DNA of 64,000 bases from Labrenzia sp. CE80 (GCF_009650605.1 NZ_WAJT01000002.1:744001-808000), one strand, 5' to 3'; shown: positions 1-8,960, counted from the first letter of the stretch. Numbers and translations: made by a program. The notes: a model not told the origin generated them from the letters alone.

Positions 1-209
1 ATGACGCGTTCATAAAACCCCTGGCCTGACTCGGTCATTGCAATCTGGCGGGTCGTGCGCTGAAGCAGGCGTGTTCCTAGCTTGTCCTCAAGGCGTCTGA
101 TGCGTTTTGAAACTACCGCTGGTGAAAGGCCCATTTCCCGCCCAGCGGCAGACATGCTGCCGGCGCTTACAACTCTGGCAAAAATTTCCATGTCTGTAAG
201 ATTGCTCAT
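1..209 (-). CDS. LysR-family transcriptional regulator, N-terminal part (runs off window start)
   Basis: Read on the minus strand from the ATG at 207-209, the frame stays open to the window edge and gives about 69 residues. They form a LysR-type winged helix-turn-helix: an opening MSNLTDMEIFARVV, a helix with SMSAAGREMGLSPAVVSKRI, then RRLEDKLGTRLLQRTTR. This is the DNA-binding domain; the effector domain lies outside the window. The gene is divergent from glcD with about 160 bases between the starts, the usual layout for a LysR regulator controlling its neighbour. Control of the glycolate genes is therefore a reasonable inference, but no binding site was identified with confidence. Confidence 0.85.
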   Translation of the reverse strand, partial: MSNLTDMEIFARVVSAGSMSAAGREMGLSPAVVSKRIRRLEDKLGTRLLQRTTRQIAMTESGQGFYERV

Positions 210-371
210 TTTCAACCGCCTGGAAAACGTTCTAGTGCTGCTTTGACGTATCGCTGTGCTGGCCTATTTGCCAAAATGGGGTCTGAGGAGCTAGACAACC
301 GCAGCGACAATGATTTGCGCCCTCAGGGCAACAATGGATCATATTTGTTCGGAAATGGAAAGGGAGAGGCC

Positions 372-1868
372 ATGACCGCGATCGCAATGCCGGCGCCCGA
401 TAGCGCCGTGATGGCCAAAAGAGCCGAGATCGTAAAGGCACTTCAGGCGATCGTTCCCGGTGAGGGAGTGATCCATGATGAGACGGAAATGCGGCCGTAT
501 GAGACGGATGCACTGACTGCGTATCGTCAGATGCCTCTGATCGTGGTTCTACCTGAAACCGTCGAACAGGTGGCCAAAGTCCTGCGCTACTGCCATGACA
601 ATGACATCAAGGTCGTTCCCAGAGGGGCAGGCACGTCGCTTTCAGGAGGTGCATTGCCTTTGGCAGACGGCGTCTTGATGTCGATGATGAAATTCAACCA
701 GGTGCTCGACATCGATTTTGACAACCGCGCTGTTGTAGTGCAGCCCGGCGTTACCAACCTGGGCATCACCCGCGCCGTCGAACACGAGGGCTTTTACTAC
801 GCGCCTGATCCGTCTTCTCAGATCGCATGTTCGATTGGCGGCAATATTGCGGAAAATTCAGGCGGAGTTCACTGCCTCAAGTATGGTCTAACCACGAACA
901 ACGTACTCGGCATCGAGATGGTGCTGATCACTGGCGAGGTGATCAGGCTCGGCGGTAAGCATCTGGACAGCGAAGGCTACGATCTTCTCGGTCTCATGAC
1001 CGGTTCCGAAGGTTTGCTCGGCGTGGTGACCGAAGTCACTGTTCGGATTCTGCAAAAACCCGAGACCGCGCGGGCGCTGCTGATTGGATTTCCGACCAGC
1101 GAGGATGGTGGTCGCTGCGTGGCAGAAATCATTGCGGCCGGCATCATTCCAGGTGGCATGGAGATGATGGACAAGCCGGCGATTCATGCGGCGGAGGCCT
1201 TCGTCAATGCGGGCTACCCTTTGGATGTCGAAGCGCTACTGATTGTCGAGTTGGATGGTCCTGAGGCGGAAGTGGACTATCTGATCGATCGTGTGGAGCA
1301 GATTGCCAGGGCCAACAAGGCGGGACACCTTCGGATTTCCAACAGCGAAGAAGAGCGGATGACCTTCTGGGCCGGGCGCAAGGCAGCATTTCCCGCCGTT
1401 GGCCGCATTTCTCCAGACTATCTCTGCATGGACGGCACGATCCCGCGCAAGGAACTGCCAAAGGTCTTGGCACGCATGCGTGAGCTGGGTGAAAAGCACG
1501 GCCTCGGCGTCGCGAATGTGTTTCATGCCGGGGATGGCAACCTTCATCCTCTAATCCTCTACGACGCCAACAAGCCGGGCGAGCTTGCGGCTGCAGAGGC
1601 TTTTGGTGCCGATATCCTTCGCCTGTGTGTCGAGGTTGGCGGCGTGCTGACAGGAGAGCATGGGGTTGGCATCGAAAAGCGTGATCTGATGCCGGACATG
1701 TTCTCGGAGGAAGATCTGAAGCAACAGCAGCGCGTCAAATGCGCCTTCGACGACAAACATCTTCTGAATCCTGGCAAAGTCTTTCCCGTTCTCCACCGTT
1801 GCGCTGAACTCGGCAAAATGCACGTGCACAAGGGAAAGCTGCCTTTCCCTGACATTCCGCGCTTTTAG
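372..1868 (+). CDS. glcD: Glycolate oxidase, FAD-linked subunit GlcD
   Basis: FAD subunit of glycolate oxidase, which oxidises glycolate to glyoxylate at the membrane together with GlcE and GlcF. The product is 498 residues, normal for the family. The PCMH-type FAD-binding half carries RGAGTSLSGGALP, then GGNIAENSGGVHCLKYG and GSEGLLGVVTEV. The C-terminal FAD-oxidase domain carries HAGDGNLHPLI and the typical GVLTGEHGVGIEKR near the end. The frame is open further upstream to 243, but the ATG at 372 is preceded by GGGAGAGG at good spacing and matches the family's N-terminal length, so I start there. glcE follows after 8 bases, so the two are cotranscribed. Confidence 0.95.
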   Translation: MTAIAMPAPDSAVMAKRAEIVKALQAIVPGEGVIHDETEMRPYETDALTAYRQMPLIVVLPETVEQVAKVLRYCHDNDIKVVPRGAGTSLSGGALPLADGVLMSMMKFNQVLDIDFDNRAVVVQPGVTNLGITRAVEHEGFYYAPDPSSQIACSIGGNIAENSGGVHCLKYGLTTNNVLGIEMVLITGEVIRLGGKHLDSEGYDLLGLMTGSEGLLGVVTEVTVRILQKPETARALLIGFPTSEDGGRCVAEIIAAGIIPGGMEMMDKPAIHAAEAFVNAGYPLDVEALLIVELDGPEAEVDYLIDRVEQIARANKAGHLRISNSEEERMTFWAGRKAAFPAVGRISPDYLCMDGTIPRKELPKVLARMRELGEKHGLGVANVFHAGDGNLHPLILYDANKPGELAAAEAFGADILRLCVEVGGVLTGEHGVGIEKRDLMPDMFSEEDLKQQQRVKCAFDDKHLLNPGKVFPVLHRCAELGKMHVHKGKLPFPDIPRF

Positions 1869-1876
1869 GACATCTT

Positions 1877-3067
1877 ATGGAAGCGACACTCAAACCGCGT
1901 GACACACGCGAAACCTGCGACGCCGTTCAATGGGCTGCCGCGGAAGAACAGCCGTTGGAAATTGTCGGGGCTCGCTCCAAAGAGGCCCTCGGGCGACCGG
2001 TGCAGACGGCACATGTCCTCGACCTGTCGGGTCTTTCCGGCGTTGTCTCCTATGAGCCTGAAGAGCTGGTGCTGACCGTCAAGGCAGGTACGCCGATTGC
2101 GGACGTTGAACAGCTGGTCGCAAGCCGCGGTCAGGAATTGTCTTTCGAGCCAATGGATTATGGACCACTGCTCGGCCAGCCTGCCGGTGAAGGTACAGTT
2201 GGAGGCGTCCTAGCTGCAAACCTCTCTGGGCCGCGCAGGATCAAGGCCGGTGCGGCTCGCGATCATATACTGGGGATGGAAGCCGTCTCAGGGCGCGGTG
2301 AGGTTTTCAATTCTGGCGGCAAAGTCGTGAAAAACGTCACCGGTTACGACCTCCCGCGCGCGCTTTGCGGGTCCTGGGGAACTCTAGCCGTGGCAACAAC
2401 GGTCACGCTTAAGGTCAATCCTGCTGCAGAAACAAGCTCTACTTTCATCATCGAGGGCCTCGATGACAACATGGCGGTGCAGGCTATGTGCACGGCAATG
2501 GGCTCGTCAGCAGAAGTCTCCGCAGCAGCACATCTACCGGGTGGGCTTGATGGCGAACGGCCGCGCACGTTGCTTCGTCTTGAAGGGTTTGATAGTTCAG
2601 TCAACTACCGTCTCGAAAGTCTTGGGAAAGCTCTTGCAGGTTTCGGCAAGGCAACCGATGTCGGGCATGACGAGACAACAAATCTCTGGAGGGACATCAG
2701 GGACTGCAAGCCCGTCGCAAGCGGTACAGAACCGATCTGGCGCTTGTCGGTAGCACCGACAGCTGGCGCCAAACTGGTCGCTGCTCTCAGGGAGCTCTTT
2801 CCGCTGGATGCATACTATGACTGGAGTGGTGGGCTCGTTTGGCTGAAATGCCTAGATGGATCACTCTGGGATGGCAAAATCCGGCAGGTGGTCGCGGACT
2901 GTGGAGGAGGTCACGCGACGTTGGTGCGCGCGGATGCTTCGCTTCGCAGTACCGTTTCGGTGTTCCACCCCCAGGCCACGCCGCTTGCAGAACTTGCCAA
3001 ACGCTTGAAGCAGCAGTTCGACCCGAAAGGGATTTTGAACCCCGGGCGGATGATCGCAGGAGCATAG
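1877..3067 (+). CDS. glcE: Glycolate oxidase, FAD-binding subunit GlcE
   Basis: Second flavin-fold subunit of glycolate oxidase, 396 residues. It has a PCMH FAD-binding domain like GlcD but is shorter. Visible signatures are GTVGGVLAANLSGPRR, GKVVKNVTGYDLPRALCG and GTLAVATTVTLKV, and the C-terminal FDPKGILNPGRM shared by the GlcD/GlcE group. It starts 8 bases after glcD and ends in front of a strong hairpin at 3126-3158. glcF does not follow directly: an inverted secreted-protein gene lies between, which is unusual because glcDEF is normally contiguous. Confidence 0.93.
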   Translation: MEATLKPRDTRETCDAVQWAAAEEQPLEIVGARSKEALGRPVQTAHVLDLSGLSGVVSYEPEELVLTVKAGTPIADVEQLVASRGQELSFEPMDYGPLLGQPAGEGTVGGVLAANLSGPRRIKAGAARDHILGMEAVSGRGEVFNSGGKVVKNVTGYDLPRALCGSWGTLAVATTVTLKVNPAAETSSTFIIEGLDDNMAVQAMCTAMGSSAEVSAAAHLPGGLDGERPRTLLRLEGFDSSVNYRLESLGKALAGFGKATDVGHDETTNLWRDIRDCKPVASGTEPIWRLSVAPTAGAKLVAALRELFPLDAYYDWSGGLVWLKCLDGSLWDGKIRQVVADCGGGHATLVRADASLRSTVSVFHPQATPLAELAKRLKQQFDPKGILNPGRMIAGA

Positions 3068-3125
3068 GTCGCCGAGCGTCGTTGGCACCTGAACGACTGC
3101 AGCTCATGATCGGCCAAACTAATAG

Positions 3126-3158
3126 AAAGTTGAGCGGATTTGGCGTCCGCTCAACTTT
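3126..3158. terminator. Strong bidirectional hairpin between glcE and the inverted gene
   Basis: A perfect 13-base-pair stem (3126-3138 pairing with 3146-3158) closes a 7-base loop. The flanks contain GTTTCG on one side and short A/T stretches on the other. It lies between the convergent ends of glcE and the minus-strand gene at 3183, so it probably terminates both transcripts. Confidence 0.8.
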
Positions 3159-3182
3159 GTTTCGTCGGGCGTGCCAGCTAAC

Positions 3183-3812
3183 TCAAATGCCCTTCAGGCA
3201 TTTGACCTGAACATCGTAGCCAGTTCCGCCACGCTGGTTTGTGGTGTTTTTCATGTTCCACTTGTTCTTTACCGCCTTGCCTTTTTTAGCGGCGACGGCG
3301 TCGAGTTCGAAATATGCTTTGGCGGAAACGGTCCAGGTTTTTGAGAGCACTTGCGCTTTGCTCATACCGCTCTTGATCTTCTTGTCCATGTTAAGCGCAC
3401 ATGCCTCACGCGGATCCCAACCCTGCCATTTGATCTTTTTCAATGGGATCGTCGGCTTGTAGGAAATTGAGACTGCCCGTTTGGAACCTGAGCCGACATC
3501 GCGGTGCTGAAAGCTCTTGCTCCATAGGTTGCCGTCTGCTTCGAAGTATTGCGTTCCCTTAAAAGAGCCAACTTTCATCGCGACGATCCGCTCGCCTTTG
3601 GTCGCCTTGCCGTAGAGGCGAAGAAGGAACCTGTGGGAGTTCGACTTGATGTCGGTGTACTTGTGGGAGTTCGCCGAGACCAAAATAGGTTTAGTGTCAA
3701 TTCCGTCTCTGCTGACTTGTACCTTCTCAATCCAATCCTTTGCCATGACACCCGTCGAAAGGCCGGAAACTGCTGCAGCCAAAATTGCGGTTTTTGCAAA
3801 TGTCTTGTTCAT
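3183..3812 (-). CDS. Secreted protein of unknown function
   Basis: A 209-residue protein starting at the ATG at 3810-3812, which has GAGGATA upstream on the coding strand. The frame is open further upstream, but nothing before this ATG looks coded. The N-terminus is a typical Sec signal: a short basic start, a hydrophobic AILAAAVSGLSTGV, then MAKD with cleavage likely near Ala-24. The mature part is lysine-rich and has only two cysteines, in REACALN and VQVKCLKG, which could form a disulphide. Alternating hydrophobic stretches suggest beta structure. I recognise no family. It is inverted between glcE and glcF. Confidence 0.75.
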   Translation of the reverse strand: MNKTFAKTAILAAAVSGLSTGVMAKDWIEKVQVSRDGIDTKPILVSANSHKYTDIKSNSHRFLLRLYGKATKGERIVAMKVGSFKGTQYFEADGNLWSKSFQHRDVGSGSKRAVSISYKPTIPLKKIKWQGWDPREACALNMDKKIKSGMSKAQVLSKTWTVSAKAYFELDAVAAKKGKAVKNKWNMKNTTNQRGGTGYDVQVKCLKGI

Positions 3813-3994
3813 CAGATCTATCCTCAAAGCTCTTTTTGTCGCCCACTGATTGCCAAGATAGATTTGCTGGCCTGAACTGTTCATGAGAATGGCGTTTATC
3901 TGCCATTCAGGTTTGGTGCTAGGATGCCTGACTTGCTGTTGTTTCACTGCCGCCTGTTTTGCAAGGCAAAACCTTTTTGCCGAAAGGATGCCTT

Positions 3995-4006
3995 GTTTGG
4001 CCAAAC
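3995..4006. promoter_or_regulatory. Perfect 12-bp palindrome upstream of glcF (possible operator)
   Basis: GTTTGGCCAAAC is a perfect palindrome lying 74 bases before glcF, in the 267-base divergent region shared with the inverted secreted gene. The position suits a regulator site, since glcF needs its own promoter here. The protein that might bind it is unknown. Confidence 0.3.
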
Positions 4007-4079
4007 CGCGGGCCTTACGGTGCGGCCAAAATAAGATGGTTGGCTCATTGGATCATGGGCTGATTTAGGAAGCGCACAT

Positions 4080-5414
4080 ATGCAGACCAACTTCACTGAA
4101 GAGCAACTGAGAGACAGCAACGTAGCTGAGTCCGAAAAGATCTTGCGCAAATGCGTGCATTGCGGGTTTTGCACTGCCACGTGCCCGACATTCACATTGC
4201 TGGGAGATGAACTCGATAGTCCTCGTGGTCGCATCTACCTGATCAAGGACATGTTGGAGAACAATCGACCGGCAGATAAGAAGGTGGTCAAACATGTCGA
4301 CCGTTGTCTTTCCTGTCTCTCCTGCATGACCACATGTCCTTCGGGCGTGAACTACATGCATCTGGTCGACCACGCTCGCACTCACATCGAGAATACCTAC
4401 AAGCGCCCCTTCGCCGATAGGTTGCTGCGTGAACTCCTGGCCTTTGTATTGCCGTATCCAGGGAGGTTCCGTTTCGCCCTTTTCGGTGCGTTCTTTGGGC
4501 GGCCCATGGCGGGGCTTCTGAAGAAGGCTGGAGGGCCGCTGGCAAAGCTTGGCGCAATGCTCGATCTTGCTCCACCAAAGGCGCCTATCAGGTCCGCGAT
4601 GGAAGGGCCGGCCGTTTTCAGCTCCGAGCAATCGGAAAGAAAAGGACGCGTCGCTTTGTTGAGTGGCTGCGCCCAGCCTGTTCTCAAGCCGTCGATCAAT
4701 GATGCAACAATCCGGCTTCTACAGCGCTCGGGTCATGAGATTGTCTTACCAAAAGGCGAAGGCTGTTGTGGTGCGTTGGTCCACCATATGGGCAAGGAGG
4801 AGGCTGCGCTTGAGAATGCGCGCCGGAATGTCGATGCGTGGACGCAGGAGCTTGAAGGGGAGGGGCTGGACGCGATTGTGATCACTGCCTCTGGCTGCGG
4901 TACCACCATCAAGGACTATGGCTTCATGTTACGTGAAGACCCGCTCTACGCTGCCAAGGCCGAACGCGTTTCCAACTTGGCAAAGGACATCACTGAGTAT
5001 CTCACAGACGTGGATCTCGGCGAGCCGGCCGTTACTCCGGGATTGCGCGCTGCCTATCACTCGGCTTGTTCCATGCAGCATGGGCAGAAAATTACCCGTC
5101 AGCCGAAAGATCTGCTGAAGGCGGCAGGCTTTGAGGTCAAGGACGTGCCGGAGGGGCATTTGTGTTGCGGATCGGCCGGCACCTACAACATACTGCAGCC
5201 TGAAATCGCGGGGAGATTGAGAGAGCGGAAGGTCGCGAACATTGAGAAGACCAAGCCAGATCTGATCGCGACGGGCAACATTGGCTGCATGACGCAGATC
5301 GGAAACGGAACTCAGATCCCTGTGATACATACGGCGGAACTGCTTGACTGGGTTTACGGCGGCCCAATGCCCGAAGGATTGGAAGGCCATGTTGTCTCAA
5401 CTGCGGCAGAATGA
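4080..5414 (+). CDS. glcF: Glycolate oxidase, iron-sulfur subunit GlcF
   Basis: Iron-sulfur subunit that passes electrons from the GlcD/GlcE flavins to the membrane chain; 444 residues. Two ferredoxin-type 4Fe-4S motifs lie near the N-terminus: CVHCGFCTATCP (about residues 21-32) and CLSCLSCMTTCP (about 75-86). The C-terminal half has two cysteine-rich CCG motifs, GEGCCGALVHHMG and HLCCGSAGTYN, as in other GlcF/LutA-type proteins. The start has AGGAAG 6 bases upstream. The gene is separated from glcDE by about 1 kb that holds an inverted gene, so it is probably transcribed separately. Confidence 0.95.
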   Translation: MQTNFTEEQLRDSNVAESEKILRKCVHCGFCTATCPTFTLLGDELDSPRGRIYLIKDMLENNRPADKKVVKHVDRCLSCLSCMTTCPSGVNYMHLVDHARTHIENTYKRPFADRLLRELLAFVLPYPGRFRFALFGAFFGRPMAGLLKKAGGPLAKLGAMLDLAPPKAPIRSAMEGPAVFSSEQSERKGRVALLSGCAQPVLKPSINDATIRLLQRSGHEIVLPKGEGCCGALVHHMGKEEAALENARRNVDAWTQELEGEGLDAIVITASGCGTTIKDYGFMLREDPLYAAKAERVSNLAKDITEYLTDVDLGEPAVTPGLRAAYHSACSMQHGQKITRQPKDLLKAAGFEVKDVPEGHLCCGSAGTYNILQPEIAGRLRERKVANIEKTKPDLIATGNIGCMTQIGNGTQIPVIHTAELLDWVYGGPMPEGLEGHVVSTAAE

Positions 5415-5484
5415 GCGAGCTCTCAAGGGCAATTCCCTTCCAGGCTGCCTGCAGCAATATGACAAATTCAGCTGACCGGTCGAC

Positions 5485-6165
5485 ATGTCCGCAGGAAGTC
5501 AACTCACCGCAATCGTAAGCCTTGGTGTTTCCTGCCAAAGCGCACGCCAGATTCGAACCAGCGTCGAAATTCTGAGCGAAGCGCTGGGCGAGGACTTTAT
5601 CCCCGAACGGCATTTTTTCGATGGCCTGATCTCACCGATTGCGGGCTTGGCGCAATTATTTGAAGACGGTTTTCCGATCTTTCGTCGCCAGGATATCGCA
5701 AGAGGCCCCGGCCATCCGACCTGGCAGCCCTATGGCTTACGATTTCTGCATCACTTCCGAGAGGAAGGTATGGACGCGGACATCGACGCCCACTTTGCAG
5801 AAGATCTGTCGCGCTTCAGCTATCTGAGAGAAAAGTTCCAAAAGCTCGCTGATCGGGCCCGCGTGGTTTTTGTCATCTCGAACAGTCAGAACAATCTGGA
5901 TGAGGTGGCGCGCGATACGATGATCGCGGATCTAAATTTCCGCCGGGATGAACTGGAGCGCCTCCAGCGTGCAGTCGATCGATTTCTCGGTAGGTCCTGC
6001 GAGTATCTGATCGTAAGTCACCCGAACCGGCACGGCGGAGTAGATCTGCCTGAATTGACCATCCTTGAAGCCGACGAAAGCGAATGGACCGGCGACAAGG
6101 CTCAGTGGCGTGGTCTTTTTCGAAACTATCTTGGCCGAAAGAACATCGAGCCCTTTGCGGTCTGA
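5485..6165 (+). CDS. DUF1796-like putative papain-like cysteine peptidase
   Basis: A 226-residue cytoplasmic protein. The N-terminal IVSLGVSCQSA, the following FFDGLISPIAGLAQLF and the later ARVVFVISN strand match the pattern I know for DUF1796 (SLGxxC, then a D-containing segment after an aromatic pair, then a central strand). Members have been predicted to be papain-like cysteine peptidases; the candidate nucleophile here would be the Cys of SLGVSC. Many DUF1796 genes sit near glycosyltransferases, which is not the case here. It lies 70 bases after glcF on the same strand and ends at a hairpin, so it may be read through from glcF. The family call is moderate and function is unknown. Confidence 0.65.
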   Translation: MSAGSQLTAIVSLGVSCQSARQIRTSVEILSEALGEDFIPERHFFDGLISPIAGLAQLFEDGFPIFRRQDIARGPGHPTWQPYGLRFLHHFREEGMDADIDAHFAEDLSRFSYLREKFQKLADRARVVFVISNSQNNLDEVARDTMIADLNFRRDELERLQRAVDRFLGRSCEYLIVSHPNRHGGVDLPELTILEADESEWTGDKAQWRGLFRNYLGRKNIEPFAV

Positions 6166-6171
6166 ATCAAA

Positions 6172-6196
6172 AACGCCCCGGTAGGACCGAGGCGTT
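6172..6196. terminator. Hairpin terminator between convergent genes
   Basis: AACGCC (6172-6177) pairs with GGCGTT (6191-6196), with a further partly paired CCGG/CCG interior. It is preceded by A-rich sequence (TCAAAA), which becomes a T-tract for the minus-strand transcript. It sits between the DUF1796-like gene and the L,D-transpeptidase gene. Confidence 0.6.
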
Positions 6197-6213
6197 CTAA
6201 GTTGATTAGATCG

Positions 6214-6954
6214 TTAGATCACATGGACTGTCGTGCCCACACCGACGCGCTCATAGAGGTCGGTCACGTCTTCATTGCGCATTCGGATGCAGCCAGAAGA
6301 AACTGCATGACCGATGGTCCAGGGCTGATTTGAGCCATGAATGCGGTAGAGCGTCGAGCCGAGGTAGAGCGCCCTGGCACCAAGTGGATTGTTCGGCCCG
6401 CCTTCCATGAACTTGGGCAGGTCAGGGCGACGCTTTCGCATTTCCGCCGGCGGCCGCCAGTCTGGCCACTCGGCCTTCCGGGTCACCTTGTGGGAGCCTG
6501 CCCATTCAAAGCCTGGCTTGCCAACACCGACACCGTAGCGCCGGGCAGTTCCATCGCGTTGGACAAGGTAGAGGTAGCGCTCATTTGTGTCGATCACGAT
6601 CGTGCCGGCCTTATGCGGTCCTGAGTAATCGACAATGGTTGGCAAGAATTGCGAAGCGACTTGGCGCTGCGGTGCGCGTGTCTGCCTTTGAGGCTGAGGC
6701 GCGGTCTGGCGCCGTGCAACGGTCTGAGGGCGGAGCCAGCCTCTGCGGCGCTGTTTAACCTCAGGTGCCCTGCGAGTGGTCGTGGCGCGATTGGGCTTGA
6801 GCTGTAGAACCCAGGGCTCAGTAAGATTTGGGCTCAGGACAAGCGGGGGAGGTGCCGCCCGTCCAGCTGCTGTTCCCTGTGTGGGCGCTAATGTCAGAGA
6901 GCAAAAAACCCCAACGGCGGCGACGGCTTTCGCCATATGACCAAAGTGCTTCAT
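6214..6954 (-). CDS. L,D-transpeptidase (YkuD domain), periplasmic
   Basis: A 246-residue exported enzyme of the ErfK/YbiS/YkuD family. Such enzymes form 3-3 cross-links in peptidoglycan or attach outer-membrane proteins to it. A signal peptide covers about residues 1-30. An Arg/Gln/Pro-rich linker (about 50-105) precedes the catalytic domain, which begins near TIVIDTNERYLYLV. The active site is clear at the C-terminus: IHGSNQPWTIGHAVSSGCIRM, with the catalytic Cys in SSGCIRM and His in IHGSN. The substrate is not evident. It stands alone, facing away from the DUF2927 gene by about 240 bases. Confidence 0.9.
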   Translation of the reverse strand: MKHFGHMAKAVAAVGVFCSLTLAPTQGTAAGRAAPPPLVLSPNLTEPWVLQLKPNRATTTRRAPEVKQRRRGWLRPQTVARRQTAPQPQRQTRAPQRQVASQFLPTIVDYSGPHKAGTIVIDTNERYLYLVQRDGTARRYGVGVGKPGFEWAGSHKVTRKAEWPDWRPPAEMRKRRPDLPKFMEGGPNNPLGARALYLGSTLYRIHGSNQPWTIGHAVSSGCIRMRNEDVTDLYERVGVGTTVHVI

Positions 6955-7198
6955 GGATGTACTCGCAACATTTCATCTGTAAGCCCGCATCAAGAGCTGC
7001 GGACTTGGAAACAATCACGAAAAGGCTAGAGCCTAGAAGCAACGTTTTGGTGAATCAGAACGTAACCATATTGTGAAATTTATCATATGGTTAGCAAAGG
7101 CTTGGCGAACATGGTTTGCCAAAGGTTAGCGGCTCTTGGGGACCGTACCCGACTGATTTTCCGCTTCTGAAAAGACAGTGTTTTTGACGAAGAATTGG

Positions 7199-7912
7199 TT
7201 AATAGACCGCCAGTTTGGCATCCCGTGCCACAATGGGCAGGAGCGTCTCAATCTGTTTGGAAGACATGCCCGGTTTGATCCTCGGATCATAAAGCATGTT
7301 CAATATGATCTGATCGAAGACCGTAAAGCGGCTGTGTCGTGACGTATCGTTAAAGACGGAGTGAGACAGGGATTGGTCGTCGTTCATTGGGCCCAGTCCT
7401 TGAAGAACTTCTTCAACCAGGCACCTTTGAAACAGAAACTCGCCTTCGTCGGAGACAATCACTGCGGTGGAACGCTTGATGCCGCGGCGCCCTGAAACGA
7501 CACGCACTAGACAGCGTCCTGGAACTTCGGCGCTCTCGTCCTGATAGATGCTCTTGCGGACGACGTCGGAGTACTGTGTCCGGTCAACGACGAAGATCTG
7601 AAAGTTGGATGTTTCGGGAGTGGAGGCCAAGGTGCTCTCCAGCCCCCTTATCTTCCGGTTCAGTCCCTTTAGGAAACGATGCACCACGGGCGTTCGATTC
7701 TTGCGCGCAAGGTTGTGAACATAGAAGCGCACGGGGACCGTGAATTTTTTCACCAGATAAGGACGCCAGCTCCAGGAGCGATATTCGAGACCGAAAACTG
7801 TCTTTTCAAACCCTGACAGCAATTCCTCTGTCGAGAAGGGTTGAGCCTTGCAAGAGATCGCAGAGCCGGCCCAGAGCACACAAAAAACGAAAAGAGCGCG
7901 GATACAATGCAT
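7199..7912 (-). CDS. DUF2927 family secreted protein
   Basis: A 237-residue protein with a short Sec-type signal (hydrophobic ALFVFCVLWAGSAI followed by SCKAQ; the Cys could also make it a lipoprotein). The C-terminal half matches the DUF2927 pattern: a central CLVRVVSG strand, then RCLVEEVLQGLGPMND, a FND segment, and MLYDPRIKPGM near the end. The family is common in alphaproteobacteria. A metalloprotease-like fold has been proposed because of the conserved Glu after RCLVEE, but no activity is established. The gene is divergent from the CheZ-like gene with 230 bases between starts. Confidence 0.75.
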   Translation of the reverse strand: MHCIRALFVFCVLWAGSAISCKAQPFSTEELLSGFEKTVFGLEYRSWSWRPYLVKKFTVPVRFYVHNLARKNRTPVVHRFLKGLNRKIRGLESTLASTPETSNFQIFVVDRTQYSDVVRKSIYQDESAEVPGRCLVRVVSGRRGIKRSTAVIVSDEGEFLFQRCLVEEVLQGLGPMNDDQSLSHSVFNDTSRHSRFTVFDQIILNMLYDPRIKPGMSSKQIETLLPIVARDAKLAVY

Positions 7913-8142
7913 CGAATATTTATGCCAGTGAGACTAAATCTTGTTGCGAATACCCTGCGTCAGGGATTGTAAGCATAGACAATGGTCAGCGCTTTAGGAA
8001 CAAGAATTTTCCTTGGGGATCAATGGACTTAGTCGTCTGAAAATAAATATCGGCGGGAAAACAATTCTTTAAACATCGCTGGCTATATCTGGATGTTGAC
8101 AGAGCAGCCTAGACTGAGTGGACGGGAAGAGGACGAAAACGT

Positions 8143-8901
8143 ATGGCCGCGGTGAAAAGATCCTTTCGGGCGGAAAGCTTGATGCGTGTGCACGCTGATT
8201 CCAGCAACGACCCGGTCTTGACGGAAGAGCGCCGCCACCAGGAGATTATGGCTGAGTTTGGCGCGATGAAGGCTCTTCTTGCCAAAGGTGTTCCGACAGC
8301 ATCTCAGGAACCGGCGCTGGACGCCGAGGCTATGAGCCAGAAGATGATGAGTGAATTCCGCAAGGAGCTCTCGGAAGCTGCAAAGCTCAAGACTGAAATT
8401 GACGCGATGTATGAGGCGATCGCGCAGACGAAGAAAGAAATTGCGACCCTTCATCAAACCACCGGTTCTGAAGGTGATGACATGACACGTGTCACCAATG
8501 AGCTCGACGCCGTAGTGTCTGGCACTGAAGGTGCGACGGATAGCATTCTTTCGGCAGCCGAATTCATCGATGAGACGGCTAATACATTGTCAGCACGCTT
8601 GAATGGACAGGACTCAGATCTGGCCAACGACATTCAGGAACGTGTCGTTCATATCTTTGAAGCCTGTAACTTCCAGGATCTGACGGGGCAACGCATCACC
8701 AAGGTTGTCGGTACGCTTCGCTTCATCGAAGACCGTATCATCCAGATGATGGACATCTGGGGTGGCATCGAGAGCTTTCAGGAAATCGAGGCTGTTCAAC
8801 AGCAGCTGGCCGAAGGCGACGCTGCCCTGCTCAACGGGCCGTCCTTGGACACAGATATGGATGTTGCATCTCAGGACGATATCGACGCACTGTTCGCCTG
8901 A
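8143..8901 (+). CDS. CheZ-like chemotaxis phosphatase with FliM-like C-terminal peptide
   Basis: A 252-residue, highly helical protein of the alphaproteobacterial CheZ group, expected to dephosphorylate CheY-P. The catalytic helix reads FEACNFQDLTGQRITKVV; the Gln of FQD corresponds to the catalytic Gln of E. coli CheZ. The N-terminal half has a coiled-coil-like stretch (about residues 85-115). The last residues, ASQDDIDALFA, follow a flexible linker and closely resemble the N-terminal CheY-binding peptide of FliM (SQAEIDALL in E. coli). A second CheZ-like gene with the same feature is at 40744. The start has GAGGACG upstream. It is monocistronic, ending at the terminator at 8932. Confidence 0.87.
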   Translation: MAAVKRSFRAESLMRVHADSSNDPVLTEERRHQEIMAEFGAMKALLAKGVPTASQEPALDAEAMSQKMMSEFRKELSEAAKLKTEIDAMYEAIAQTKKEIATLHQTTGSEGDDMTRVTNELDAVVSGTEGATDSILSAAEFIDETANTLSARLNGQDSDLANDIQERVVHIFEACNFQDLTGQRITKVVGTLRFIEDRIIQMMDIWGGIESFQEIEAVQQQLAEGDAALLNGPSLDTDMDVASQDDIDALFA

Positions 8902-8931
8902 TTTTCCGATTGCTTCCAGGAAAGCTACAAG

Positions 8932-8960
8932 AACCCGGCCAGAGTGCCGGGTTTTTTATT
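8932..8960 (+). terminator. Rho-independent terminator after the CheZ-like gene
   Basis: AACCCGGC (8932-8939) pairs with GCCGGGTT (8946-8953) around a 6-base loop, followed by a run of T residues. This is a textbook intrinsic terminator 30 bases after the stop codon. Confidence 0.9.

Noticed and set aside
243..371. Extended N-terminus of GlcD
   Set aside because: The ATG at 372 has a ribosome site and the family length; the extra 43 residues have no counterpart.
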